From Spirogloea muscicola (taxonomy: Eukaryota > Streptophyta > Zygnematophyceae > Spirogloeales > Spirogloeaceae): a DNA stretch of 16,579 nucleotides. A program made the translations under genes and the position numbers. The DNA lies in the NCBI GenBank assembly GCA_009602725.1, contig WELB01000181.1:19108-35686 (forward strand). Reading direction: 5' to 3'. The notes beneath the pieces were generated by a model that was not told where the DNA came from, ran no database searches, and saw only the letters and a list, made by a program, of their open reading frames with translations. Positions 1 through 9,099 of the stretch are shown here, one piece after another (position 1 is the stretch's first letter; each line of letters starts with the position of its first letter).

Positions 1-667
1 GCCTCAGGTCAGAGAGACTGGGTTCCTGGAAGCGGGTCCCCTGGCCAGAGCCAGAGGCAGCAGCGAGGGCTCTGCCTGCACGCAGGTGCAGCGCGCGGGC
101 CATAGACCTCTGCAGCGAGACGGCCAAGCGCATGCGGTACACCTGCGCTAGCGACCCTGCTGCATGGGAGTCCACCGGCTCCCCATGGAAGCGGCGGCCA
201 ATGGCGTGACGAGAGAGCTGGTTGAGCAGCTCGAGCCACCGAGCGCCCAGCGCCCCGTGCGTATCGATGGCGAGCGGGAAGAACTCGTCTTCCCGCGGGT
301 GATCTGCGTATTTTAGCTCCTTGGCCCGAGCTGTGCAGGCTACCGCATACCCAGCTTTGGTGGCACACTGGGTTGGATGGGAGCGGTCATAGGAGTCGGT
401 GGTCACCACGTCCAGGAGAAGACGTGGCCCACTGCTCCGCAGTGCTCCTCCAAGTGGCTGCATGCTTCCAGAGAAAGACACAGCCGTGGTGTGATACTGA
501 AAGGTCACGTGGCCATCTGATGATGGCCTGCTGTGAGTTGGTCCTTGGTCCACAAATGGTCCTGGTAAGTGCTCATCAACTGCACCAAGTAGTGAGAGTG
601 CATTAGCCAGCGTCACGTGTGCACTCGGAGTATGCTGGGCTGTCTCAATTTGACGTGAAGTGATGCG
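1..667 (-). mobile_element. C-terminal fragment of a retrotransposon reverse-transcriptase-like protein, partial
   Basis: One minus-strand frame stays open from a TGA at 670-668 down to base 1 and continues past the window edge, about 222 codons. An in-frame ATG lies at 463-461, but the frame is open upstream of it. Readable segments include LLLDVVTTDSYDRSH, KAGYAVACTARAKELKYA, FFPLAIDTHGALGARWLELL and SLAQVYRMRLAVSLQRSMAR. This order (a Leu/Asp-Val strand, an Ala/Lys/Tyr helix, a Phe-x-Pro-Leu-Ala-Ile-Asp-Thr-x-Gly core, then a VSLQR-type helix) resembles the region after the polymerase domain of non-LTR reverse transcriptases from algae and fungi. No polymerase motif (YADD type) lies in the window, so the call rests on this tail alone. 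It could be a live element cut by the window or a remnant. The match is from memory of the family pattern. Confidence 0.48.
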
Positions 668-975
668 TCAGAACGCATTACTGAGATGTCAGCCCTTCAT
701 GCACGACGACACATGACTCAACTCAGCTGCTTCACAGTGACGCACTTTTGCAGCTAGATGGCACGTACGAGATCGAGTGACGGGAAGCTGGAGCGTAGAG
801 GAGCCTCGCCAACGGCCAACGCGTTGGCGATTGGCGCCGATTCCAGCCGTTGCCTTTGCATTTACATTGGCGGAATAGGATCAACGTAGGAGTTACATTG
901 GAAGAGCTGGTTTGCCTTTTGGCCACTCCGCCCCTCGGTCACTCAACCCACGACGTCTCCCCTCTGCGGCCCGCC
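668..975. other. Intergenic / 5' region of the deoxyhypusine hydroxylase gene
   Basis: About 300 bases between the reverse-transcriptase-like frame and the most likely start of the next gene. No TATA-like box or RNA gene is evident. The frame of the downstream first exon is open from an ATG at 850, so 850-975 could be coding (see the deoxyhypusine hydroxylase entry); otherwise it is promoter and 5' untranslated sequence. Confidence 0.4.
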
Positions 976-3761
976 ATGCGCGGCGCCGCCGCCGCCGCCG
1001 CCGCCGCCGCGCGCGACGCGCTCGTCGAAGGTGCGGCGCCGTAGTGGCGACGCTCGAGACTCGCCGGCGTCCATGGCGGCTAGAACCCGAAGCCTCGAGA
1101 AGCGAAACCCTAGATCAGCCGCCGAAACCCTCGATCCTCAACAGTAAACCCTAGCTCCGTACTCTCATAGCAGTGAACATAGGTTAAATCACAATTTTCA
1201 AAGCACGTATGATAACTTTCACGTAAGTGACAAATGAAGCATCCGCCGCATGCGCAGCTCTGGCGGACAGGTCCTGCCTGCTGGCGCACGAGGCGGCGTT
1301 TGCGCTGGGGCAGATGCAGGACCCCGGCGCCGTGCCCGCGCTGCGGCGCGTGCTGCAGGACCCGTCGTTCCACCCCATGGTCCGCCACGAGGTGAATGCA
1401 AGGCCCAAACCCAAAACCTGAGCTAAACCCCCACAACCCCCAAACCCTGAACTCACATCAACGCTACTATGTTGTAGTCCATCCTACTTGGCTTTAAATA
1501 GCCGTCCCTTGAGGGCAAGGTGCCCCCGACGATCTTTGAGACTTGGGAGGTTCAACCCTACTCCGGCGGCACCAGTCTGACGTCTATAGATCACCCGCTG
1601 CACGTTGGGCGGGGGTAATAGCTTGTCTAGTCGTAGCTTGTGCCGCACGTGACACACCCCTCAACGTGCCATTGTCGGCTCAGAGCCTGGCCTGCCAAGG
1701 CTGGGGCCCAAGTCCTGGTGCTTAGGCTGCGACAGCATTTGTTGGAAGCTCTGACAATGCGTCTAGAACTACAACTGCTCAGACAAGTACTTTGACTGGG
1801 CATGCTGCTGTACTGCTGACCCAACCCTAACATTCAAATCCTAAGCCCTAAGCCTAACCCCAAACCCCTACAATGCCGGCAGGCGGCAGAGGCCCTTGGT
1901 GCGATTGGGGACGCAGCGTGCATTGGCCTCCTGGAGGAGGGCGCCGTCGACCCCTCGCCGGAGGTCAGCGAGACCTGCCAGCTGGCGTTGCGGAGGATAC
2001 AGAGTGCCGCAATTGAGTCCCGCACAGAGGAGAAGGACGGCGGTGCTGACCTCGAGAGTCGATCGCCGTACCTCTCTGTCGACCCCGCCCCCGCTGCCAA
2101 GGCCGGGAGCGCGACAGCCGAGCTCCGGTGGGTCCTTCACACAGTTGACCCCCCAATAGCATTGCAAAATACAATTACGCAATACAACATCGCAAAACCG
2201 GGTTTGATGTTTAGGGTTTAGATTTAGGATCAGGGTGTAGGTGAGTTTAGGGTTCACAGGCTAGGGGTATAAGCTCTAGTCATTACACCTTACGGTTAAG
2301 GTGTAATGACTCAGAGACTCAAAAGGACTGCTTAGAGACTCCAGAACAGAAGCAGGATGCTTTGGGTTAAGGATAAAGATGTAGTGTCTAGGGTTCGGGT
2401 TTAGGGCTTAGGGTAGTGTTTAACAGTCATAATTACGCCCGGTAACCATGCCCATGAAGGGCTCTGATGGCAGAGAGCTGCTGCTTGACGAGCGAGCCGA
2501 CATGTTCGACCGGTATGCGGCGCTCTTCGGCCTCCGGAACAAGGGCGGGCCAGCAGAGGTGGGGGCCATCGTTGAAGCGCTCGCCAGCCGGAGCGCTCTC
2601 CTCCGGCACGAGGTGCGCTTGCTCCTATGTTGCAATTGTCCTTACATTCGGCCTGTTTATGTCTTGCTCATAATCCTATATCTCCTTTTCATATTATTCT
2701 CGAGTATGTCAAGTATGATGATGGTACTTCGTCTTTGGCTTGCTTCAGAGAGAATTCCTGCAGCTCCTCTGTGTGAGCCAATGCTGTGATCAAGGCTCTG
2801 CATGTGCAGATTGCGTATGTGCTGGGGCAGCTGCAGGACAGGAGCTCGGTGGCAGCACTGGAGATGGTGCTGCAGGACCCCTCCGAGCACCCGATGGTGC
2901 GCCATGAGGCGGCTGAAGCGCTCGGCTCCATAGCAGGTCTGCCGCTGTCAGCGTCTGCTCCCATTTCCCGCAGACTTCCTCTACTGAACATTGTGGACAT
3001 CCTCACTGAGCAGCCCTCACTGACGACCTCACCCCGACCACGATCTCGCCATGATTGTGATACAAACTTTTTCATGATGAATTTATATGCTGCAATTTAT
3101 TTCAGGTCCTTCTGGGAATGCTTTGTGCTTCAGAGTAGCTTGCATGTGATCCGCGGGAATGGCTATCTCAAGCACAGTACCTTAAGTTGTATCACAAGGA
3201 CCCTTCTGTCTGTATGAACTCTTGAAGGAGACCTAAATTCAGGCCTTATAGTGTGGTAACTGGACACTATTGAATACCAAGCCAAGTCACCTGACTTCAC
3301 GTCTCCAGCTTTGCAGATGCTAAAAGCGTTCGGCTACTCCAGAAGTACCAGCAGGACCTGGAGCCCATCGTGGCTCAAAGTTGTGACGTCGCCTTGGACA
3401 TGCTTACTACAGAGGCCGATGAAAGCGGCAACGAAATCAAGGTTTCGTTGACCTATCACATGCTTCTGTTGCTTGACCTGCCTCTGGCAGCAATGGGGTG
3501 TATTTGTTGTTGATGCTCTTACGCATTGTCAGTCTCATGGTATTACTACTAGTTCTCAGATGTGGGGCAGCGTTTGATTTACAATGCACTTTGCAATTCA
3601 ATATGCTGGGAAGTCAGAATATGGTGCAAAGACAGTGCATGCTGAGATTATCTTCTCGCAGTTTCCAGCTGCTGAGGCCGTGTGTGTCATTGGCTGTGCA
3701 GTATGCAGATCTGATTTATGGGGTTGCGCCTCAACCCGCACCTGTCACTAGCTCAGCCTGA
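976..3761 (+). CDS. DOHH: Deoxyhypusine hydroxylase (HEAT-like repeat di-iron enzyme), seven exons
   Basis: Exons are 976-1030, 1258-1391, 1883-2127, 2474-2612, 2810-2936, 3317-3441 and 3702-3761. All junctions are GT-AG and in phase, giving 294 residues (the family is usually about 300). The enzyme hydroxylates deoxyhypusine on eIF5A to finish hypusine. It is two halves of HEAT-like repeats that bind two irons through four His-Glu dyads. All four are present: LLAHE (29-30), MVRHE (62-63), LLRHE (190-191) and MVRHE (223-224), each pair 33 residues apart. Other family signatures are [49 protein letters not shown] and SCDVALDM, ending YADLIYG. The N-terminus is the weak point. From ATG 976 the protein begins with a (GCC)8-encoded polyalanine and lacks the usual RFRALF-type first helix. 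ATG 850 in the same frame would add 42 unlike residues. Introns 1-3 carry telomere-like motifs. Confidence 0.92.
985..1011 (+). repeat. (GCC)8 triplet run encoding polyalanine in DOHH exon 1
   Basis: Eight GCC codons followed by GCG give nine alanines just after Met-Arg-Gly. The run sits where the first HEAT helix of deoxyhypusine hydroxylase should be and is likely to vary in length between individuals. Confidence 0.85.
1105..1153 (+). repeat. Telomere-like AAACCCT motifs in DOHH intron 1
   Basis: Three AAACCCT units at roughly 15-20 base spacing (GAAACCCTAG, GAAACCCTCG, TAAACCCTAG) lie within intron 1 (1031-1257). They match the C-rich strand of the plant-type telomere unit. Only plus-strand C-rich orientation is seen here. 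Confidence 0.6.
1403..1449 (+). repeat. Telomere-like C-rich motifs at the 5' end of DOHH intron 2
   Basis: Just inside intron 2 (1392-1882) the sequence is a run of variant units such as CCCAAACCC, TAAACCCCCA and CAAACCCTGA. A second block of the same kind sits at the 3' end of this intron. Confidence 0.55.
1819..1871 (+). repeat. Telomere-like C-rich motifs at the 3' end of DOHH intron 2
   Basis: Variant units CCAACCCTAA, CCTAAGCCCTAAGCCTAA and CCCCAAACCCCTA run up to about 12 bases before the acceptor of exon 3 (AG at 1881-1882). The block forms the pyrimidine-rich tract of that acceptor, so it may have been co-opted for splicing. Confidence 0.55.
2206..2254 (+). repeat. Telomere-like G-rich TTTAGGG motifs in DOHH intron 3
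   Basis: Units GTTTAGGGTTTAG, TTTAGGAT and GTTTAGGGTTC occur in intron 3 (2128-2473). They are on the opposite strand to the C-rich motifs of introns 1 and 2. Confidence 0.6.
2274..2316. repeat. Perfect 15-bp inverted repeat with 4-nt loop in DOHH intron 3
   Basis: AGTCATTACACCTTA (2278-2292) and its exact reverse complement (2297-2311) flank the loop CGGT. With one bulged base the stem extends four more pairs (CTCT 2274-2277 with AGAG 2313-2316). It lies between two blocks of TTTAGGG-like motifs. Confidence 0.85.
2361..2416 (+). repeat. Second block of TTTAGGG-like motifs in DOHH intron 3
   Basis: Units such as TTTGGGTTAAGG, CTAGGGTTCGGGTTTAGGG and CTTAGGG run toward the 3' part of intron 3, ending about 55 bases before the exon 4 acceptor (AG at 2472-2473). 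Confidence 0.55.
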
Positions 3762-4336
3762 GGTCGATATTCATAAGAAGGCACAAAAGCTATAAGGCGT
3801 GCCTTACACATAAGCGAAGGCTGGTGAGAGTCCGCTGATTTTGGTAATTTCAATCGGCATTACAAGACATGCCGCTAGCGTGCCAAGCCAGTCAGTCAAT
3901 GCGATATATCAGACATTCTGATGTAAAGCCTCTTCCCACCATATTTTTCAACTGCCATAAGAGCATGTTGAGAATGTCCCCAGCAGCACATAATGTCTGC
4001 AGGAGGACACCGGGGTGCCAAACATGTGTTACTGGAATGTACTCAAGAGCCAAAGCTTGGAGGCAACTGCACCCGGGTATCATCGGAGAACTTATAGAGC
4101 TCGTCAGACCTGCAGAAGCTGCTTGTCTCTAGCTGGTTCATGGTCAGCCTGCATGAAGAGTTCCTAAATATAATGTGTTTGAAAGCGTTGCAAACTGGGG
4201 GCAATAAACCCGACAAGGATGTATAAACACGCGCTACTCAGAACAGCTTGTTGAACTTTGCGTCTAACAATGATGGTATGATGATTCCCAGTGACAATTG
4301 CCTGATTGGCCTGACCACTTCACAGGCAGCTTGGCC
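3762..4336. other. Intergenic region between two convergent genes
   Basis: These 575 bases separate the stop codons of DOHH (plus) and the C2 gene (minus) and should hold both 3' untranslated regions. A TGTAA at 3922-3926 (plus) and a TTACA near 3803 (TGTAA on minus) are of the kind used as poly(A) signals in chlorophytes, but such short motifs are expected by chance. No frame here shows recognisable protein. Confidence 0.5.
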
Positions 4337-7300
4337 CTACGTAAAGTGGGAGAACAGCTTCTCGGCCTGCTTGGCAGCCTTCTTGGCATCATGGAGGTAG
4401 TCCGACTTGTGCTTGTTTTTCTCGTGCTTGTCCTTCTCATGCTCCTTGTACTTGTCCGGCTTCCCCCCGTGCCCACCGCAGCCATCGTGAGGAGTGCCAT
4501 AAGGTGTGCCATAAGGAGCCGGAGGCCCGTGCATGGCATATGGGTCACCGCCATGGCCAGCGTAAGGACCACCGCTGTGATGAGGGTCTGAGCCGTGCAA
4601 AGTATGCTGGTCACCATGCTTGTCCTTTTTCTTCTGCTTCTCATGGGACGGGTCGTGAGGAGTGCCATAAGGTGCGCCGTAAGGAGCCTGAGGCCCATGC
4701 ATGGCATATGGGTCACTGCCATGGGCAGCGTAGGGATCAGCACCATATGCAGGAGGCCCGCCGCAGTAGTGGGGGTCCGAGCTGTGCGAAGCGTACGGGT
4801 CACTGTGCACCTTGTCCTTCTTCTTCTGCTTCTCATGGGACTGGTCGTGGTCGTAAGGTGGCGGCGCTCCATAGGGGATTGCAGCATGAGTTGGGGCACC
4901 ATGCTGCGGTGGCGGAGCTCCATGAGGGTACACGTCATGCGGAGGAGGAGCATAGTAAGGTGCCGGGGCGCCTTGCACGTACGCATTTGGAGCACCATAG
5001 TGTGCCGTTGCTACACCATAGGCGTAGGGGTCCACGTAACCATGCAGCGGTGGTGCTGGGCCGTCGTGAGTGCTGGTGACGGCAAAGCTATCGTGCTTGT
5101 GCTCCTCGTCTTCTTTGCCATCATGCGAGGCATACTGAATGTGTGACGCATAAGGGTCCGCAGGCGCTCCTCCATGGCTGCCCGCAAACGGCTCCGATGG
5201 GTGCCCTGCGCCAATGGCTGGCGGCCAAGACTGCATGCCCGCTTGTGGCGGGTATATCGCTGGTGGAGGATACCCTGAGTTGGCCTGAGAATGAGCGGCT
5301 GCAGCCAGGGGATGCTGGTCAATGTGAGTAACTGGCGCAGCACCAGGGTAATGTAATGGATGAGTGTGGCCCTGCTCGGATGCGCTGTCCTTTGGCAACT
5401 TGGCAGGCTTGACCACGTGCGTCGTATCAGGATTGCCATGATGCCCATCATGCTCAATGGCAAGGGCCGCCAGCGCGTTTGGACCATTGTAACACGGAAT
5501 TGTAAGCTGCTGTATGAGCCAAGATGGGCAGAGGCCACCAGAAGCCTCTGAGATGATCGTTGAGATTAAGTGCAACAATAATAAATCAAGGCACTTACAT
5601 TCACGAAAGCGGCACTGCTAATGTCCATAGGCCTAGAGCTGAGTTAGCCAGCTATAAGTGGCTGCAGCTTACCTGCAGCAAGCGATTCGCTGCCGTACTT
5701 TTTGCCCTCCTTAAAGGGGCCCTCAGCTTTTGGCGGCGGGGCAACGTGGCCTGCCGGAGGTACTGGGCCTGCAGCCACGAAACCAATCACCAGGCCAGTC
5801 AGTGCTTAGATGAGGAACTTACCATGCCGCTTGCACAACAAGCCCAGCAGACGCCTATTAGCATCTGTTATCGTGGAAGCCAAGCATGTGTCACTCAGCA
5901 TCATGCATCCAGCTCTATCGAATTTACACAGACGTAAATTTGTCACATAGATGTGGAGCTTCATAAGCACCTGCTTGTGGTGCATGAGGCGGTGTGCCAT
6001 AAGAGGCAGTTGGAGGAGCGTATACAGATTGAGGCGGGACCCCATAGGGTGCAGTGGGATACACGCCAGCATGCCCGTATGGAGGAGGTGGCGTTGGACC
6101 ATGCTGCGGCGGCGCACCGTGAGGGTGCGGGCCAAGCGGAGCACTGTGCGGATGCCCATAGGGCTGCTGCTGTTGCTTGTATCCCTGTATCAGATGATAG
6201 TCAAGGTGAGGACCCGCCACGAGCTTCTCTGATAGTGAGCACTTCTAATGGCAACTAAGGCTAAGCTATTGTTGCTTCATTGTACCAGGGAAGGATCAAC
6301 TCGAGAGCGAGCAGCGCCTCCTGTTAGACAGTGATATGCTGAAGCTACAGCACTATTGTAGGTAGCTCAAGTGGACCTTGGAAGGCTGCTCACCGAGGCA
6401 GTGAACTTCACAGAGAAGCTGAGGGAGCCGCTGGGCAGGCCGGACGCACCATGCACTGGAAGCGTGGCCGAGTCATGGCCCTCCGCGAAGGCCTTGGCCA
6501 GTTGGATTCTGCAGTCAGTCACACCATACAAAGACTGATCAGTGGCTGACCGGCTTTACAGCCTTACATGTTACATGTCGAAGAGTCAAAGCAAGAGTGA
6601 AGAGCATTAGAGACTCTGGGAGGCACTGGCGAGCCCGCCAGCTGTGTCAATTGCCAATCGATCGCTTCTCACTCACAAAAACATCACGCAAATCGTTACC
6701 TATGGCCTGGTGCTCACTGACATTGAGGCCCTAATGAGATACCGACCTGGTGGACCCGATGAACTCGTCCTGGAAGGTGTTTTTGTCGTACAGCTGCACC
6801 TCAAGGTCCAACACGCCCTCGGCAACCGAGACGTGCAGGAGCTCGTTCCAGACGGGGTTGGCGCCCTGGTCTGGGGAAGGGTCCCAGCAAACGCAGTCTC
6901 ATGTCAACGTTGTGTCTGAAAGAAACCATCATGATTGTCCGCATCTAGGAACGAAGCAACGATCAGGCAGTTGGTGAGAGCAGACGGCGCAGAATGAGAG
7001 GCACACTGGCATCGACGCATACCTTTCCTCACAGTGCTTCTGACCGTCTCCCGGCCGCAGTAGAGGATGGCATAAGGGTCCGCCTTGTCTGCGCAGGCGA
7101 CAGCGCAGGGCGTCCGGACAATGAGCGTCGCAGCCGGCCAGTCACACCGTGGCCTACTGCAGCTCGCGGAGAATGAACAGAGGCCGAAGGGGCCACAAAA
7201 GCACTACAGCACACAGCGACTCAAGTGGCGACTTAGGCCTCAGTATCTCCTGTTAAGCTGCAGCAAGTCAGAGGAACTAGTCTCCTGGGCTACCGGGAAG

Positions 7301-7618
7301 AAGATGGACTCTTCCAGAGGTAGCAATGGCTGTGCTCGGCCAGCCCAGAAAGAGAATAAACGAAGAGATAAGACGGTCCCCTTGACGAAAGTCAGAGAGG
7401 CCAGCACGCTGACGCAAGGCTTGGGCCACGGACTGCTGGAGGAACATGGAAAGGCGCATGCCAAACAGCAGCGGTCGACAATGTTTGAAAGATAGTGGCT
7501 CTCTCAAAAGACTGTCTGTAGCACACAGGCTGCAGAGAGAGTGCTCACCGAAGACGGAGTGGGCCGTGCGCAGGCCGTGGGCGGACTGGAGGTAGAGCTC
7601 GAGCGAGCCGGCGGGCAT
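4337..7618 (-). CDS. SRC2-like C2-domain protein with long Pro/Gly/Tyr/His-rich tail, seven exons
   Basis: Exons in coding order are 7618-7549, 7088-7023, 6870-6747, 6508-6394, 6184-5971, 5768-5673 and 5547-4337. All are GT-AG and in phase, giving 631 residues. Residues 1-125 form a C2 domain: LELYLQSAHGL, then DKADPYAILYCG (24-35), NPVWNELLHVSV, LEVQLYDKNTFQDEFIG (68-84) and SLSFSVKFTAS. C2 domains bind membranes, often with calcium. Asp27, Asp74 and Asp80 are candidate ligands, but Asn76 replaces one usual Asp, so binding may be weak. Residues 126-464 are rich in PYG, HG and PPP motifs. Two tandem units follow (465-584), then a Lys/His-rich tail ending in a short amphipathic stretch. C2 plus PYG-rich sequence is the layout of plant SRC2 proteins, which respond to cold and attach to membranes; this is much longer and more His-rich. 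No membrane segment is seen. The exact role is unknown. Confidence 0.85.
4481..4840 (-). repeat. In-frame tandem duplication (64-aa and 56-aa units) in the C2 protein tail
   Basis: Unit A (4840-4649) and unit B (4648-4481) each begin with SHEKQKKKDK and end with a DPYAMHGP-x-APYG-x-PYGTPHD block. Unit B is eight codons shorter. The nucleotide copies remain close, which suggests recent duplication or gene conversion. The unit combines a basic Lys cluster with a Tyr/Gly/Pro/His-rich stretch. Confidence 0.85.
7089..7548 (-). repeat. Copy X of a dispersed hairpin repeat, inside intron 1 of the C2 gene
   Basis: The intron holds a minus-strand copy of the family also found at 8461-8700. The two share the run AGCAKTCCSTGGCMCAMG, then CTTGCRTCAGCGYGCTGG (X at about 7399-7437). 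Further on it contains ATTCTCTTTCTGGGCTGG and then CAGCCATTG (7323-7355), matching the hairpin core of the plus-strand copies. Confidence 0.5.
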
Positions 7619-7640
7619 GGCGGCGGCGGCGGAGCTCGGG

Positions 7641-7658
7641 CTCGAGCTCGAGCTCGAG
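7641..7658. repeat. 18-bp palindromic CTCGAG repeat near the C2 gene start
   Basis: CTCGAGCTCGAGCTCGAG equals its own reverse complement. It lies 23 bases upstream of the C2 start codon, in the expected 5' leader. Confidence 0.8.
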
Positions 7659-7856
7659 TCGGGCGATGGGCGTTGGGGGATGCTGGCCAGGGGAGGGGTG
7701 CCCACCTACCTTTATGGCCGGCGCGCACGGGGGCCGTATTCACGCCACGCTGGTAAGACCACCGTATGTAATGAAAAACAAACTGGCCAGGACATAATTG
7801 CTTACGGAACTGAGGGAAGCTTCTGCGGGGGTCCGCAGTTTGGGTGGCGGGACTCT

Positions 7857-7880
7857 CCGCGTCGGGCCTGCCCGACGCGG
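7857..7880. repeat. 11-bp GC-rich inverted repeat
   Basis: CCGCGTCGGGC (7857-7867) and its exact reverse complement (7870-7880) are separated by CT. The left arm with one more base (CCGCGTCGGGCC) recurs directly at 8027-8038. Confidence 0.8.
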
Positions 7881-8460
7881 TGCCGACGCTGCCCACCAAA
7901 AACGGGCAGAATCTGGCCAACACAAGTGCGGAAGCCTGAAATGTTTCTGTGCTCTGCGGAGAAAAATTGCTACGGGCAGCTGGCCCTACGGGAGCTTGAC
8001 GTCGGGGGCGCCGGCTGGGGACCTCACCGCGTCGGGCCAATCTTGTCGGCAGTTAACACCCCCCCAGAAATCCATTATCGCTCCTAAGAGGTCCCATTAT
8101 GGGCGGTGCCAGCGGCGGAAGCGGGCCGTGGGGAACTGTGAGTGACTCCCTTAGTACTAACCGATAGTAGTAATGATCCCCGCAAAGTGCATTCGGTTGG
8201 AACCGCGTGTCGCACGTGCGCGACTCGCGTTGACCAGTGAGCAACACCAGAGGGCGACGCGCCGCGGATCAGTCGGAGAATCCTGGCCGCCCGATTGGGC
8301 TCGCTGCCTGTCATGCTTGCCGTGGATGAGACTGTCGGCAGAATGGCTTAGATTCGAGGTTGTTGCAGTAAGGAAGCAGCTCACTTACAAAATCCTCCAA
8401 AGGGGAGAGGGCTGTGGAATGCCAGCCCACAACAGATACTCAAGGTCTCAAGTAAGAAAC

Positions 8461-8700
8461 AGCTCTTCCACTTTAAGGCAATGGCTAGAAGAGGCCAGAT
8501 AGGAATGTACAAGGTCTGAAGGAGTCGGAAAGCGTCTGGTTGAGCAGGAGACCACAAACGATGGCTGCTCAGTGTTTCCGTTTGAGGATAATGTAGGAGC
8601 TTGGAAGGAGTCGCCCTGCCTATAGCAAGGGCATGACCAGCGCGCTGATGCAAGACGTGTGCCAGGGAATGCTGAAGAGATACGGCACACAACAAAGCAC
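8461..8700 (-). repeat. Copy Y of the dispersed hairpin repeat
   Basis: On the minus strand this reads TTCCCTGGCACACGTCTTGC and CATCAGCGCGCTGG, then further on CTTCAGACCTTGTACATTCC followed by a weaker TGGC/GCCA stem. The first part matches copy X in the C2 intron; the second matches 9154-9174 on the plus strand at 19 of 20 or so bases. Confidence 0.55.
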
Positions 8701-8964
8701 ACAATAAATTAGAGCTTGGGTAGGATGTATCACTTGTTGACTACGAGTAAGGAGCCTCGAATTCGCAAGACTAGCAGCCGGAAAGCAATGCCCCCTAACG
8801 AAAGCTAGAGGCTGCAGCTACCGCCCGTTGTGGAAGAAATTGCTCGCCCACAGAGGGTAGGGGCTGGGAAAGACAAGTCCAAACTTGATTCTGCGGGATT
8901 GGTTGAGCTACGCACCCTTTTACTGAATGATTTTGCAGCTGCTTTGTTTCTTCATGTGCTTGTT

Positions 8965-9060
8965 TTCTTAGCGCTTCCCCTGGCCCCCGTCTCGTACTTT
9001 GTTCATTCTTTTATGGGCTGCCTTCTCCAGCCCCTATCCTCAGTGGGCGAGCCCTTTCTT
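8965..9060 (+). repeat. Copy 1 of the dispersed hairpin repeat
   Basis: TTTGTTCATTCTTTTAT is followed by stem GGGCTG (9015-9020), loop CCTTCTC and stem CAGCCC (9028-9033). Copy 2 starts about 110-150 bases downstream in the same direction. Confidence 0.6.
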
Positions 9061-9099
9061 CAGCTAGCTACTCAGACTTGCATCTCCTGACTAGAGGTT

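Larger units (their letters stand above)
7619..8460. other. Shared 5' intergenic region upstream of the C2 gene
   Basis: This begins the head-to-head space between the C2 gene and gamma-glutamyl hydrolase. It holds a GGC run next to the C2 start codon, an 18-base CTCGAG/GAGCTC palindrome and a GC-rich inverted repeat at 7857-7880. The 12-mer CCGCGTCGGGCC occurs twice (7857 and 8027). No frame gives a recognisable protein and no core promoter element is clear. Confidence 0.45.

Noticed and set aside
1110-1456. Minus-strand open frames over DOHH exon 2
   Set aside because: They are antisense to an exon with clear metal-binding motifs and show no similarity to known proteins.
1490-1590. A tRNA-like stretch (GGTTCAACCCTAC and a later GGCACCA)
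   Set aside because: The T-stem does not pair and no matching D- or anticodon arm is found.
4264-5146. Several long plus- and minus-strand open frames overlapping the C2 protein's last exon
   Set aside because: They lie in other frames of the low-complexity exon, are Leu/Val/Arg- or Met/Thr/Arg-biased, and are explained by its repetitive GC-biased codons. The C2 frame alone joins to upstream exons in phase.
7541-8145. Plus-strand frames around the C2 gene start and its upstream region
   Set aside because: They are driven by GGC and GAGCTC repeats; no motif, splice support or conserved pattern is visible.
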